The notes under the pieces: model-generated
Seen by the model: the letters and a program-made list of their open reading frames with translations, nothing else
Database searches by the model: none
What the model was told of the DNA's origin: nothing
Origin: Ruminococcus sp. AF31-8BH
GTDB taxonomy: Bacteria > Bacillota > Clostridia > Lachnospirales > Lachnospiraceae
Direction: 5' to 3'
Length of the DNA stretch: 64,000 bases
Assembly (NCBI RefSeq): GCF_003460605.1
Contig: NZ_QTVN01000012.1
Span: forward strand, 62,001 to 126,000
Position numbers and translations under genes: made by a program
Part shown: positions 23,697-32,170 of the stretch, piece after piece
Numbering within the stretch: position 1 is the stretch's first letter
How the letters are laid out: the number at the start of each line of letters is the position of its first letter

Positions 23697-24485
23697 TTAT
23701 TTCGCAGCCTTTGCGTGCTCCACGAAAATATGGCGGATGCTTTCGTATTCGCCCAGGCCTTTGAGGACGGTTTGTACTTCATAACCTTTCTGGCTGATGA
23801 TGGTTTTCCAGGAATCTGGCTCGTCGCCGGCCATGTCGTTCTTGGCGTGGTCTCCTGCCACGATCATAAGAGGGGCAATTACCACTTTTTTGGGTCCGCA
23901 TTTTTCTAACTGCTTTAATACCTGGGAAATTTCCGGGTAGCCTTCTACAGTTCCCACAATCACATTTTCATGTCCCATGTCCTTAAATCTGTAGTCAAGG
24001 GCTGCATAAACTGCGTTGGCGTAGTGCTCGGTTCCATGACCCATAAGCACCAGTGCAGTTTCTTTATCCTCAATTACCGGGAATGCCTCTGCAATTGCTT
24101 TCACTACAAGTTCATTGTCCTCTTCAGTAGTCAGAAGCGGTGTGCCAAAGGTCACGGACTGGAACTGACCTGCATATGTAAGGACGTCCTCTTTCATAAG
24201 GTCATTTTCCACGCCGTTCATTACGTGGGTTGGCTGAACGATCACATCTGTGATGCCGTCCTTTAACATATGTTCCATGGCTTCTTTTACATTGTCATAA
24301 TGAATGCCGTCTCTTTTTTCCAGTCTGGCAAGAATCATTTTGCTGGTCCATGCCCGGTAAAGACTGCAATCCTCAAATGCTGCTTTTAAGTCTTCCTCAA
24401 TGGCATCGATTGTTACTTTTCGGGTGTCGCTGTGGCTGGTTCCGAAGCTCACTGCGAGAATTGCTTTTTTGGCTGTTTCGCCCAT
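23697..24485 (-). CDS. cbiK: Sirohydrochlorin cobaltochelatase
   Basis: A 262-residue class II chelatase that inserts Co2+ into sirohydrochlorin, the entry to anaerobic cobalamin synthesis. KKAILAVSFGTSHSDTR opens the protein; LMGHGTEHYANAVYAAL and PLMIVAGDHAKNDMAGD carry the two metal-binding histidines. No signal peptide is seen, unlike some exported CbiK homologues. The ATG at 24485 has GGAGG 8 bp upstream; the frame runs 11 codons further without a site. It follows a consensus promoter with a leader of about 120 nt. It is separated from the hem operon by the defence remnants, although its product uses the SirC product. Confidence 0.93.
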   Translation of the reverse strand: MGETAKKAILAVSFGTSHSDTRKVTIDAIEEDLKAAFEDCSLYRAWTSKMILARLEKRDGIHYDNVKEAMEHMLKDGITDVIVQPTHVMNGVENDLMKEDVLTYAGQFQSVTFGTPLLTTEEDNELVVKAIAEAFPVIEDKETALVLMGHGTEHYANAVYAALDYRFKDMGHENVIVGTVEGYPEISQVLKQLEKCGPKKVVIAPLMIVAGDHAKNDMAGDEPDSWKTIISQKGYEVQTVLKGLGEYESIRHIFVEHAKAAK

Positions 24486-24611
24486 TTTGATTTCCTCCAT
24501 AATTCCTATCATTTTCATACATGATCCTGCCGCTTACAGGCACCATGCCCATTTCGTAACGATTAAATGCCTCCGCGTATTCCTGAAATTTGATATTTTC
24601 AGACAAATTTT

Positions 24612-24640
24612 ATTATAACTTACCCTGTATGCTGAGTAAA
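24612..24640 (-). promoter_or_regulatory. Promoter of cbiK
   Basis: Minus-strand TTTACT and TATAAT with a 17-bp spacer. The leader (about 24486-24605) shows no cobalamin riboswitch core; it contains a short frame starting TTG SENIKFQEYAEAFNRYEMG without a good ribosome site. Confidence 0.6.
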
Positions 24641-24713
24641 GAAAATTTTTTATAAGCCCTGGTTGCCCGCCGGGGACATTTATGGTAAATTCTATCTGGA
24701 GGTGTACAGACTT

Positions 24714-25493
24714 ATGACAGAAAATCAGAACAAAGTAATAGAACTTGTTAAGCAGACCAAGCCCCTGATTTTTCAGGAAATGACCCATGAGAAAGTGACG
24801 GAAAAAGGGGCTGCGGATTATGTGACAAATGTGGATGTGGCAGTGCAGAATTTCCTGAAGGACGCCCTTGCCAAAGAGTTTCCGGATATTGCATTAATTG
24901 CGGAGGAAAAAGAAAATCTTGGGCTGGATCCGGCGAAATCCTACTGGATTCTGGATCCCATTGACGGAACTACCAACCTGATACGGGACTATCATCTCAG
25001 CGCAGTGTCCCTGGGACTTTATGAAAATGGTGAGATTACCTTCGGAGTTGTTTACAATCCGTTTACAGAAGAACTTTTCTGCGGGGCAAAGGGAGAAGGG
25101 GCATTTTTAAATGGAGTGCCGATCCACGTTTCGGACCAGCCGGAATTTAAAGATGCGGTGGTTTCCTTTGGATCTTCCCCTTATGAGAAAAACCGGGCGA
25201 AGGATCTGTTCCCGGTATTTTATAACGTATTTATGAACTGCGCAGATTTCAGAAGAACCGGATCTGCCGCCCTTGACCTTTGCTATGTGGCATGCGGCAG
25301 ACAGCATGCATTTCTGGAGCAGAACCTGAAGCCATGGGATTACAGCGGCGCTACAATCATTCTAAAAGAAGCAGGCGGCACCATCTCTGACTGGAAAAAT
25401 GAGAAGCTGCCTTATCTTGCCAATGCGGATATTCTGGCCTGCGTACCCCAATTCCGGGAAATACTGCTTCAGTTAATTGAGCAGAAATGTTAA
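24714..25493 (+). CDS. Inositol monophosphatase family protein
   Basis: A 259-residue magnesium-dependent phosphatase of the SuhB/IMPase type. The metal motifs are present: AEEKE (about residue 62), WILDPIDGTTNLIRDY, and the C-terminal WDYSGATIILKEAGG. It could act on myo-inositol-1-phosphate, on NADP, or as a 3',5'-bisphosphate nucleotidase; sequence alone does not decide. The ATG at 24714 is preceded by GGAGGTG 11 bp upstream; the frame opens 17 codons earlier without a site. It is a lone plus-strand gene divergent from cbiK. Confidence 0.85.
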   Translation: MTENQNKVIELVKQTKPLIFQEMTHEKVTEKGAADYVTNVDVAVQNFLKDALAKEFPDIALIAEEKENLGLDPAKSYWILDPIDGTTNLIRDYHLSAVSLGLYENGEITFGVVYNPFTEELFCGAKGEGAFLNGVPIHVSDQPEFKDAVVSFGSSPYEKNRAKDLFPVFYNVFMNCADFRRTGSAALDLCYVACGRQHAFLEQNLKPWDYSGATIILKEAGGTISDWKNEKLPYLANADILACVPQFREILLQLIEQKC

Positions 25494-25519
25494 TCTGCAA
25501 GTTTTTTCCAAAAGCATAT

Positions 25520-25635
25520 TAAAAAAAACATTTGGCAAAATGTGTGTTGCAATTTGCGAAAAATTTTGCCCAAATGAAGCTCCGAATTCAGACGAGATAT
25601 ACTGTAAAGTGGACATGCAGATTAGGAAAATGGTC
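25520..25635. repeat. Decayed relative of the 164-bp palindromic element
   Basis: Segments align in order with the element at 12003: GCAAAATGTGTGTTGCAATTTG, cut here into words (AATGTGTGTTGCAATTTG; ATTTTGCCCAAATGAAG; GAATTCAG; AAAGTGGACATGCAGATT). Both terminal repeats are degraded. It follows the inositol phosphatase gene as the first copy follows aroC. Confidence 0.45.
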
Positions 25636-25677
25636 TCTCAAAGATAAACGTAACTTTAACAATATTTATCCATACAA

Positions 25678-25713
25678 CCAACTCTCCGTCATTGTAAAAA
25701 GACGGAGAATTGG
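25678..25713. terminator. Hairpin between convergent genes
   Basis: TCTCCGTC/GACGGAGA, extended outward by CCAA/TTGG, around a 10-nt loop. There is no clear poly-T on either side, so it is a weak terminator candidate for the two converging genes. Confidence 0.45.
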
Positions 25714-25746
25714 TCAGAAAAACATCCTACGATATTCTGGCAGAAA

Positions 25747-26388
25747 TTATTCCGCCGTGTACTCTCTTACCCGCAGCGGGATTCCCAGCTTTTCTGCCAC
25801 TTTGCGGCTTTTCTCGATGTTCTCTTCGCCAATGCAGTCTACTACTGTAAATTTCACATTTTCCGTATACTTCTTGCAGTCTGCAGCAAATTTCAGCATT
25901 GCGTCAAAGGCTTTCTCCCCGTATGCCGGGCGGACTACTTCATTGTAGGATTTGGCATCGGGCATGTTCAGGCTGATGGAAACTACATCTACTGCGGAAC
26001 AGACTTCTTTTGCAATGGAGCGCTTATTGATCAAGTCACCAAGGCCGTTTGTATTCAGGCGAAGCTTGATTCCTGCACAGGGATTCCCGTCCCGGTCAAG
26101 ATGTGCCGGATATTTTCTTCGCATGTACTCGCTGACTGCAATCAGCTTGTCCAGTGCCATGGTTGGTTCTCCGTAGCCGCAGAAGACAGCTTCTTTATAT
26201 CCTGAGAAATCAAATGCATCGATTGCCTTGTAAATTTCCTCCATAGTTGGCTCTTTGTCAAACCATAACGTCTTTGCCTCTCCCACAGAATCCCCGTTAT
26301 TTCGGATACAGAAAGTACAGTTGCAGGGACATTTATTCGTCAGATTAAAATACACCTCATCATTATAACAATATACAATATCAGCCAT
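25747..26388 (-). CDS. Radical SAM protein, TatD-associated type
   Basis: A 213-residue short radical SAM protein. The 4Fe-4S cluster motif CxxxCxxC reads CPCNCTFC at about residues 20-27. YFNLTNKCPCNCTFCIRN and AVFCGYGEPTMALDKLI with LRLNTNGLGDLI match the TatD-linked radical SAM family, which in many clostridia adjoins or fuses to TatD nuclease. No tatD gene is in this window, and the reaction of the family is unknown. The ATG at 26388 has AAAGG 10 bp upstream; a GTG three codons earlier is too close to it. It lies 15 bp after the pyridoxal kinase gene and is probably co-transcribed. Confidence 0.8.
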   Translation of the reverse strand: MADIVYCYNDEVYFNLTNKCPCNCTFCIRNNGDSVGEAKTLWFDKEPTMEEIYKAIDAFDFSGYKEAVFCGYGEPTMALDKLIAVSEYMRRKYPAHLDRDGNPCAGIKLRLNTNGLGDLINKRSIAKEVCSAVDVVSISLNMPDAKSYNEVVRPAYGEKAFDAMLKFAADCKKYTENVKFTVVDCIGEENIEKSRKVAEKLGIPLRVREYTAE

Positions 26389-26403
26389 GATATACACACC
26401 TTT

Positions 26404-27303
26404 CTATTTCTTTTTACACAATTCCCCAAGATATTTCTCAAAGCAAACCCCATCGTTCCGGTCGGTTCCCTCTTTTACGGTTTCTGAAATTGCTTTGGAG
26501 AGAAAATCCACTGCCAGTTTCACGCAGTCCATCATGGACATTCCCCGCACCAGGCCTGCACTTAAAATGGAAGCGAACAAATCTCCGGTTCCGGAATAGC
26601 TGCTGCCCTCTTTCCTGGCAAAATACCAGGAGAGCACACCATTTTCCACTACCAGATTTCCCATCTGGGTTTGCACTTCCTCTGTACCTGCCTTCACTGC
26701 CTGGGTTTCTTTTTCATATTCAATCCCGGTAATTACTGCTGCCTGCAGATGAAAGCGCTCTGCCAGCTCTTCCCCGATTTTCCCAATCTGTTCCAGGCGT
26801 TTCTCCCCTGCCAGGGTCATCAGGGAGACGTATCTTTCTTCCATTTCTGCCTTCCCGTACAGCAAAAGCAGCGCTTCCGTAAGGTTCGGCGTGATCACCT
26901 GGGCACAGCTTACCAGCTGAAGCATTTTTACCCGAAGGTTTTCTGTGTAAATCCCATAAGCTCTGCCGCTGTCTCCCATTACCGGGTCCACTAGCACCAT
27001 GGTCTCTGGGCTTCGAAATCTTCTGAAAAAGTCCAGGATCTTGTCTGCCTGTTTCTCATCTGCCAGAAATCCGGTATAAATTCCGTCTGGGGCAAACCCA
27101 AGCTTCTCCCATTCATCCATGACTTTTTCCATATGATCGGTATAGTCACAGGCATAGTAGGACGGGTAGCCAGTCTGGTTGCTGAGAACTGCCGTGGGAA
27201 GGGGGACTGCCTGCACGCCCATTACCGAGATTACGGGAATGGCGGCTGTCAGAGAACATTTCCCAAGCCCGGACAAATCCTGAATCACTGCTATTTTCTT
27301 CAA
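26404..27303 (-). CDS. pdxY: Pyridoxal/pyridoxamine kinase-like protein
   Basis: A 299-residue ribokinase-superfamily enzyme. KKIAVIQDLSGLGKCSLTAAIPVISVMGVQ at the start, VDPVMGDSGRAYGIYT, VITPNLTEALLL and the anion-hole motif SGTGDLFASIL are those of PdxY/PdxK, which phosphorylate pyridoxal to PLP. A hydroxymethylpyrimidine kinase role is less likely. The TTG at 27303 is the start: GCAGGAG lies 8 bp upstream and the protein then begins at the conserved KKIAVI; the frame runs 15 codons further. It is divergent from a MocR/PdxR-type regulator with a shared palindrome between them. Confidence 0.85.
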   Translation of the reverse strand: MKKIAVIQDLSGLGKCSLTAAIPVISVMGVQAVPLPTAVLSNQTGYPSYYACDYTDHMEKVMDEWEKLGFAPDGIYTGFLADEKQADKILDFFRRFRSPETMVLVDPVMGDSGRAYGIYTENLRVKMLQLVSCAQVITPNLTEALLLLYGKAEMEERYVSLMTLAGEKRLEQIGKIGEELAERFHLQAAVITGIEYEKETQAVKAGTEEVQTQMGNLVVENGVLSWYFARKEGSSYSGTGDLFASILSAGLVRGMSMMDCVKLAVDFLSKAISETVKEGTDRNDGVCFEKYLGELCKKK

Positions 27304-27389
27304 ATCTATCACTCCTGCAAAGATGTTAGCTGCTATCCCCTTGATCATGAGCAGCAGATTCTAACATCTTGTAAATTTTATGTTTATAT

Positions 27390-27417
27390 TGTAGAATAAC
27401 ACTTAAGTGTATGTACA
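27390..27417. promoter_or_regulatory. Palindrome between pdxY and its divergent regulator
   Basis: The perfect 12-bp palindrome ACACTTAAGTGT (27399-27410) is framed by TGTA and TACA, giving a 28-bp symmetric site midway between the two divergent genes, where PdxR-type regulators usually bind. Confidence 0.5.
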
Positions 27418-27456
27418 GAAATATCCAAATTAAACTTTTTTCGAGGGGACAGTTTT

Positions 27457-28785
27457 ATGTTAGACATTGCAAAAGACCAGAATCGCACCACACATCTTTA
27501 CATGGAGGTTTATGAATATTACAAAAAGCTGATTCTGGATAGGAAAATGGCTCCGGGCAGCAAAATGCCTTCTCTTCGCAAATGCTCCCAGGAGCTGAAG
27601 CTTTCCCGCACCACCATTGAGACCGCCTATCTGCAGCTTGCCGCAGACGGCTATATTATGGCAAAGGCCCAGAGCGGCTACTACGTAACGGAGATCGCAT
27701 CTCACCACCATATGAGCAGTCAGCCGGACAGACGGGATGAAATCCACTACCGCTATGACCTTGCCTCCTCCGGCGTTGACCGGGAAAGCTTCCGCTTCGA
27801 TCTGTGGAGCCGTTATATGAAAAGCGCCCTTCGCCAGGATGAGCGCATGCTCACTTACGGAGAGCCCCAGGGGGAGACGGATTTCCGGGAAGCGCTGGCT
27901 GCTTATATCCGGGAGCGCCGGAACATTCTGTGTTCCCCGGATGACATTGTGGTAGGTGCCAGCTTCCAGAGTCTTCTGCAGATTCTGTGCCCGCTGATCC
28001 GGGAAGTATATCCGAATTTCGAACAGGTATCCTTTCCCACACCTTCTTTTGTCCATGGAAGTACTGTTTTTGCGGATTACGGCTATGAAATCCACTATCG
28101 GAATAAAGACTGCGATGTGGTTTATGTTTCCCCGGCGCATATGACCAAGTGGGGCGAGATCATGCCGGTAAAACGCCGTCTGGAGCTTTTGAAATATGCA
28201 GATGAGCGGCATCATCTTGTAATTGAGGATGATTTTGAAAATGAGTTCGTGTATTTTCAGAAGCCTACTCCTTCCCTGTTCGGACTTTCCGGAGGGCAAG
28301 GCGTGGTTTATATTGGCTCTTTTTCCAGGCTTCTGCTGCCCTCCATCCGAATCAGCTTTATGATTTTGCCGCCAGAGCTTCTTGCCGCCTACCGAAAAAA
28401 AGCCTCCTTTTATAATCAGACCGCTTCCAAGGCAGAGCAGATCGCTTTGTGCCAGTTTATCCGGGACGGCCATCTTGCAGCCCAGACCAGAAGGCTGAAA
28501 CGGCTTTACGCTTCCAAATTAAAGCAGCTTCGAAGCGCGATCCGGCAGGTGTTCGGCTCAGTCTGTCAGATCCAGGTGGGCTCTGCCGGAACCAGTCTTG
28601 CTCTTACCCTGCCCTGCGAAAAAAACGGGGAAGAATTAAAAAAGCAGGCCCGTTTGAAAGGCCTGCGTCTGCAGATTCTAAAAGAAACCGAATCAGAGGT
28701 AACGGTTCTGATGTCCTGCTCTTCTATGGCAGTACAGGATTTCGTTCCCGCATGTGAATTACTGAAATCGATTGTCACTGCCTGA
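27457..28785 (+). CDS. MocR/PdxR-type GntR regulator with aminotransferase domain
   Basis: A 442-residue protein. Residues 10-80 form a GntR winged helix (MAPGSKMPSLRKCSQELKLSRTTIETAYLQLAADGYI). Residues 100-440 form a fold-type I aminotransferase domain (YGEPQGETDFREALAAYIRERRNI; VIEDDFENEFVY). In MocR proteins a lysine in the (G)(S/T)FSK motif binds PLP; here the motif reads GSFSRLLLPSIRISF, with arginine at 291, so a covalent PLP Schiff base should not form. Divergence from a pyridoxal kinase gene suggests control of vitamin B6 salvage. The ATG has GAGGGGA about 10 bp upstream. Confidence 0.88.
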   Translation: MLDIAKDQNRTTHLYMEVYEYYKKLILDRKMAPGSKMPSLRKCSQELKLSRTTIETAYLQLAADGYIMAKAQSGYYVTEIASHHHMSSQPDRRDEIHYRYDLASSGVDRESFRFDLWSRYMKSALRQDERMLTYGEPQGETDFREALAAYIRERRNILCSPDDIVVGASFQSLLQILCPLIREVYPNFEQVSFPTPSFVHGSTVFADYGYEIHYRNKDCDVVYVSPAHMTKWGEIMPVKRRLELLKYADERHHLVIEDDFENEFVYFQKPTPSLFGLSGGQGVVYIGSFSRLLLPSIRISFMILPPELLAAYRKKASFYNQTASKAEQIALCQFIRDGHLAAQTRRLKRLYASKLKQLRSAIRQVFGSVCQIQVGSAGTSLALTLPCEKNGEELKKQARLKGLRLQILKETESEVTVLMSCSSMAVQDFVPACELLKSIVTA

Positions 28786-28803
28786 AATTCACTTTATATA
28801 AAC

Positions 28804-28844
28804 AGCGTATGATCTGACAGGCTGTCCTTAACAAATCATACGCT
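28804..28844. terminator. Bidirectional terminator-like hairpin
   Basis: AGCGTATGAT and ATCATACGCT, 10 bp each, lie between the convergent ends of the MocR gene and cbiC. No long poly-T follows. Confidence 0.55.
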
Positions 28845-28853
28845 CTAAGCCAA

Positions 28854-29495
28854 TTACCCCCGATTATTATCGATCATATACAGCAACGCATTACAAATAC
28901 ATGCCGCAATGTTGGATCCACCCTTGCGTCCTCTTGCTACAATATAAGGCACATCCGTATGCATGATCAGCTCCTTGGACTGTACTACATTCACAAAGCC
29001 TACCGGCACGCCAATGATCAGCTCCGGATTCAGCTTTCCGTCCTCAATCAGCTCATAAAGCCGAACCAGTGCAGTAGGCGCATTTCCGATGGCAAAGATC
29101 AGTTTCTTATCCAACCCTGCTGCCTTATCCATGCTGGCTGTGGCACGGGTGGAACCATTTTCCTTTGCGATTTTTGCCACATCTTCATCGGACATAAAGC
29201 AGTACACCTCGCCGCCGTATCTTGCAAGAGCACGCTTATTGATTCCCGCTTTTGCCATCTGGGTATCCGTTACAATGCAGGCGCCGTCCTTGATTGCCTG
29301 GATTGCTTTCTCCACTGCATTTTCAGAAAAGCAGAGGTTCTTCGCATAATCAAAATCCGCGCTTGTGTGGATACAGCGCTTTACCACCAGCTCCGTTCCC
29401 GGAATCAGAGGGGTATCTCCAAGCTCCTCTGTGATAATCTCAAAGCTTCTTTTCTCTATGTCCATTGGCTTTACATTTTCAAGTTCTACCTTCAT
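28854..29495 (-). CDS. cbiC: Cobalt-precorrin-8 methylmutase
   Basis: A 213-residue enzyme that moves the C11 methyl to C12, giving cobyrinic acid. The catalytic histidine is H43 in VVKRCIHTSADFDYA. IVTDTQMAKAGI and IFAIGNAPTALVRLYELI are conserved, and GVPVGFVNVVQSKE is the substrate loop. It is the last gene of the cobalamin operon, starting 2 bp after the cbiP stop with GAGGGGG as ribosome site, and is followed by a hairpin. Confidence 0.96.
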   Translation of the reverse strand: MKVELENVKPMDIEKRSFEIITEELGDTPLIPGTELVVKRCIHTSADFDYAKNLCFSENAVEKAIQAIKDGACIVTDTQMAKAGINKRALARYGGEVYCFMSDEDVAKIAKENGSTRATASMDKAAGLDKKLIFAIGNAPTALVRLYELIEDGKLNPELIIGVPVGFVNVVQSKELIMHTDVPYIVARGRKGGSNIAACICNALLYMIDNNRG

Positions 29496-29497
29496 TT

Positions 29498-31006
29498 TTA
29501 TACCCCCTCTTCCAAAATCTGATAAATTTTCTTCATATCCAAATGCTTCCGAAGCTCTGCCGCCAGAATATCATACTGGGTTTCCTTAAACGCCTGGAAA
29601 TCCATTCCGGTCATTCCGGATACATCCAGTCCTTTCTTTTCCCCAATGATGTGAACGATTGCCTCTGCCACAGCTTCCTTGTCAAAAACACCGTGGACGT
29701 AGGTTCCGCACGCATTGTCAAGATGGGCTCCGTCGGCTTTTTGCTCCCCTGTCACGCTGTCACAGATGGCAGTGGATGGCTTCGCCGCTCCTTTCAGAAC
29801 GGTCTCACCCATGTGGATCTCATAGCCCTCCAGCGCAGTGCCGCTAAGCTTTGCAAAAGCTCCATCCAATTCTCCGAAGGTACCCTCCACCCGGGTCCTT
29901 GTTTTCTTTTCAGCAAAAACAGTGTCCATTGGAAGAAGTCCCATTCCTTTTATGGTACCGCCGGCTTCCACCCCATGAGGATCGCTTAAGCTCTCTCCCA
30001 TCATCTGATAGCCGCCGCAGATTCCGAAAATCAGCTTGCCTCTTGCGGCTTCTTTCAGGATCAGCGCTTCCAGCCCGTTTTCCCGCATCCACAGAAGGTC
30101 TTCCATAGTGTTTTTGGTTCCGGGCAAAATGATCATGTCCGGATTGCCAAGCTCAGAAGGATTTTTCACATAGCGAAGGGAAACGCCCGGAATGCTCTCC
30201 AGAGGATTGAAATCCGTGAAGTTGGAAATTCTTGGCACACGGATTACCGCAATGTCAATCAGATCCACAGAGCGTTTGGTCTCAAAACGCTCTGTCAGGC
30301 TGTCCTCATCCTCCACCTGAATGTTCAGATAAGGTGCCACCCCAACCACCGGAATGCCGCTTCTTTCCTCCAGCATATCCACGCCGGGATCCAGAATGGT
30401 TTTGTCTCCGCGGAATTTGTTGATGATCAGGCCTTTTACCATCTTTTTCTCATCTTCTTCCAGCAGCATAACTGTTCCGATCAGCTGGGCAAAAACACCG
30501 CCTCTGTCAATGTCGCCTACCAGCAGCACTGGAGCCTTGGCCATTTTCGCCATTCCCATGTTTACGATATCATCACTTTTCAGGTTGATTTCCGCAGGGC
30601 TTCCTGCTCCTTCTATAACAATAATATCATTTTCTGTTGCAAGGGCATTGTACGCCTTCATAATGTCTGGCACCAGTTTCTTTTTGTATTTGAAATAGTC
30701 TCTGGCGCTCATGTTTCCCAGGACCTCGCCGTTTACGATCACCTGGGAACCCACATCGTTGGTGGGCTTCAAAAGAATGGGATTCATCAGAACGGATGGG
30801 GCAATTCCTGCGGCTTCCGCCTGCATCACCTGGGCCCGTCCCATTTCCAGCCCTTCTTTTGTGATAAAGGAATTCAGTGCCATGTTCTGGGATTTAAAGG
30901 GTGCCACCCGATATCCATCCTGCTTGAAAATTCTGCAAAGCCCTGCTGCCAGAAGGCTTTTTCCTGCATTGGACATGGTACCCTGCACCATAATTGCTTT
31001 TGCCAA
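29498..31006 (-). CDS. cbiP: Cobyric acid synthase
   Basis: A 502-residue glutamine-dependent amidotransferase that amidates side chains b, d, e and g of adenosylcobyrinic a,c-diamide. The N-terminal ATP-binding dethiobiotin-synthetase-like domain starts [26 protein letters not shown]; the C-terminal class I glutaminase-like domain has the nucleophile cysteine in [17 protein letters not shown]. Typical length. The start is TTG at 31006: GGGGGAGG lies 8 bp upstream and the protein then begins at the family N-terminus. The reading frame extends 13 codons upstream without support. It sits 57 bp after cobD and 2 bp before cbiC. Confidence 0.95.
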   Translation of the reverse strand: MAKAIMVQGTMSNAGKSLLAAGLCRIFKQDGYRVAPFKSQNMALNSFITKEGLEMGRAQVMQAEAAGIAPSVLMNPILLKPTNDVGSQVIVNGEVLGNMSARDYFKYKKKLVPDIMKAYNALATENDIIVIEGAGSPAEINLKSDDIVNMGMAKMAKAPVLLVGDIDRGGVFAQLIGTVMLLEEDEKKMVKGLIINKFRGDKTILDPGVDMLEERSGIPVVGVAPYLNIQVEDEDSLTERFETKRSVDLIDIAVIRVPRISNFTDFNPLESIPGVSLRYVKNPSELGNPDMIILPGTKNTMEDLLWMRENGLEALILKEAARGKLIFGICGGYQMMGESLSDPHGVEAGGTIKGMGLLPMDTVFAEKKTRTRVEGTFGELDGAFAKLSGTALEGYEIHMGETVLKGAAKPSTAICDSVTGEQKADGAHLDNACGTYVHGVFDKEAVAEAIVHIIGEKKGLDVSGMTGMDFQAFKETQYDILAAELRKHLDMKKIYQILEEGV

Positions 31007-31063
31007 AATGTGTTCCTCCCCCTGAGTATGTAAGTTATACTTCATCTAAATCATGTAAAAAAA

Positions 31064-32104
31064 TCATTTCTGTAATTCTCTCAACGCCCGGATCAGCTGC
31101 TGGTTGTCCTGGTGATTCTTCACTGCCACCCGGTAATACCCTTTGGAAAGTCCGGTGTAGTTGCTGCAGTCCCGAATGAGGATCTTCTTCTGTTCCAGCT
31201 GGTCATAGAGATTTTCCGGGCCTTCAAAGAAAACGTAGTTCGCCTGTGATGGATAAACCGGATAGCCAAGCTCCGTCAGCTCCTTTTTCAGGTAGGCAAG
31301 CTCCTCAAAGATGATCCGTCTTCCTTCTTCCACATATTCTTTTTCCTTCAAAGCTGCCAGGCCGGCTGCCTGTGCTATAGAAGAGACATTCCATGGCTGG
31401 CTCATGCTTTCCATTTTTTCCAGAAGGGCACGGTTCCCGCAAAGCCCGTAGCCAAGTCTTACTCCCGCCATGGCGTAGCGCTTGGTAAAAGCCTTGAAAA
31501 GGAACAGGTTCTGATGGCTTTCCAGATGTTCCTTCAGAGTATATGCCTCCGGTGCTTCCACAAAATCCAGGAAGCACTCATCCACTGCCATAAAAATTCC
31601 AAGCTGCTGGCAGCGGTCCAGGATTTTTTCCAGAAGAGGCTTTTCTACCAGAAGGCCTGTGGGATTGTTGGGATTGCACAGGAAAATAATGTCCACATCC
31701 GGGGTCAGCGCCTGGAGAAAGCTTTCATCCAGGGCAAACTGTTTTGCCTTTTCCAGAGGAAAATATTCCACCTCACAGTCCACGCTGTACAGCGCCTGCT
31801 GATACTCTGCAAAGGTGGGAGCCGGCACCAGGGCTTTCTTTGGATTTACCGCCCGGCAAAGGGAAAAGATCACCTCTGCTGCGCCGTTTCCGCAGATTAC
31901 CTGCTCCGGTTTGGTGTGTTCGTATTCTGCAATGGCTTCTTTGAGGGGAGCGCAGCCAACCTGGGGATAGTCACCGATGTGATCCAGGCTTTCTATAATG
32001 GCTTTTTTGATTCCCTCCGGGGTGCCAAGGGGATTGCAGTTTGCTGAGAAGTCGATGCACCCCTGGTGATGGTAGACATCACCGCCATGTATGTGTTTTT
32101 CCAT
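31064..32104 (-). CDS. cobD: Threonine-phosphate decarboxylase (aminotransferase fold)
   Basis: A 346-residue PLP enzyme that makes (R)-1-amino-2-propanol O-phosphate from threonine phosphate, the linker of the nucleotide loop. HGGDVYHHQGCIDFSANCNPLG at the start is typical of CobD and its relatives; FLCNPNNPTGLL binds cofactor, and the PLP lysine is in FKAFTKRYAMAGVRLGYG. The main alternative is histidinol-phosphate aminotransferase, but the cobalamin operon context and N-terminus favour CobD. AACGGAG precedes the ATG. No threonine kinase (pduX) is seen here. Confidence 0.9.
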   Translation of the reverse strand: MEKHIHGGDVYHHQGCIDFSANCNPLGTPEGIKKAIIESLDHIGDYPQVGCAPLKEAIAEYEHTKPEQVICGNGAAEVIFSLCRAVNPKKALVPAPTFAEYQQALYSVDCEVEYFPLEKAKQFALDESFLQALTPDVDIIFLCNPNNPTGLLVEKPLLEKILDRCQQLGIFMAVDECFLDFVEAPEAYTLKEHLESHQNLFLFKAFTKRYAMAGVRLGYGLCGNRALLEKMESMSQPWNVSSIAQAAGLAALKEKEYVEEGRRIIFEELAYLKKELTELGYPVYPSQANYVFFEGPENLYDQLEQKKILIRDCSNYTGLSKGYYRVAVKNHQDNQQLIRALRELQK

Positions 32105-32170
32105 TTTTGTTTCTCCGTTAGACAGCAGACTTGTTGCTTGTCTGCATATTTATATATTGATATCCTTGCT

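Noticed and set aside
24486..24605. Cobalamin riboswitch before cbiK
   Set aside because: The leader lacks the GGUG hairpin core, the CCACTG-type core and the B12 box that are clear at 41640-41737.
24397..24606. A 69-codon TTG-started frame overlapping the start of cbiK
   Set aside because: No ribosome site, and its second half is the cbiK sequence in another phase; kept only as an observation on the leader.
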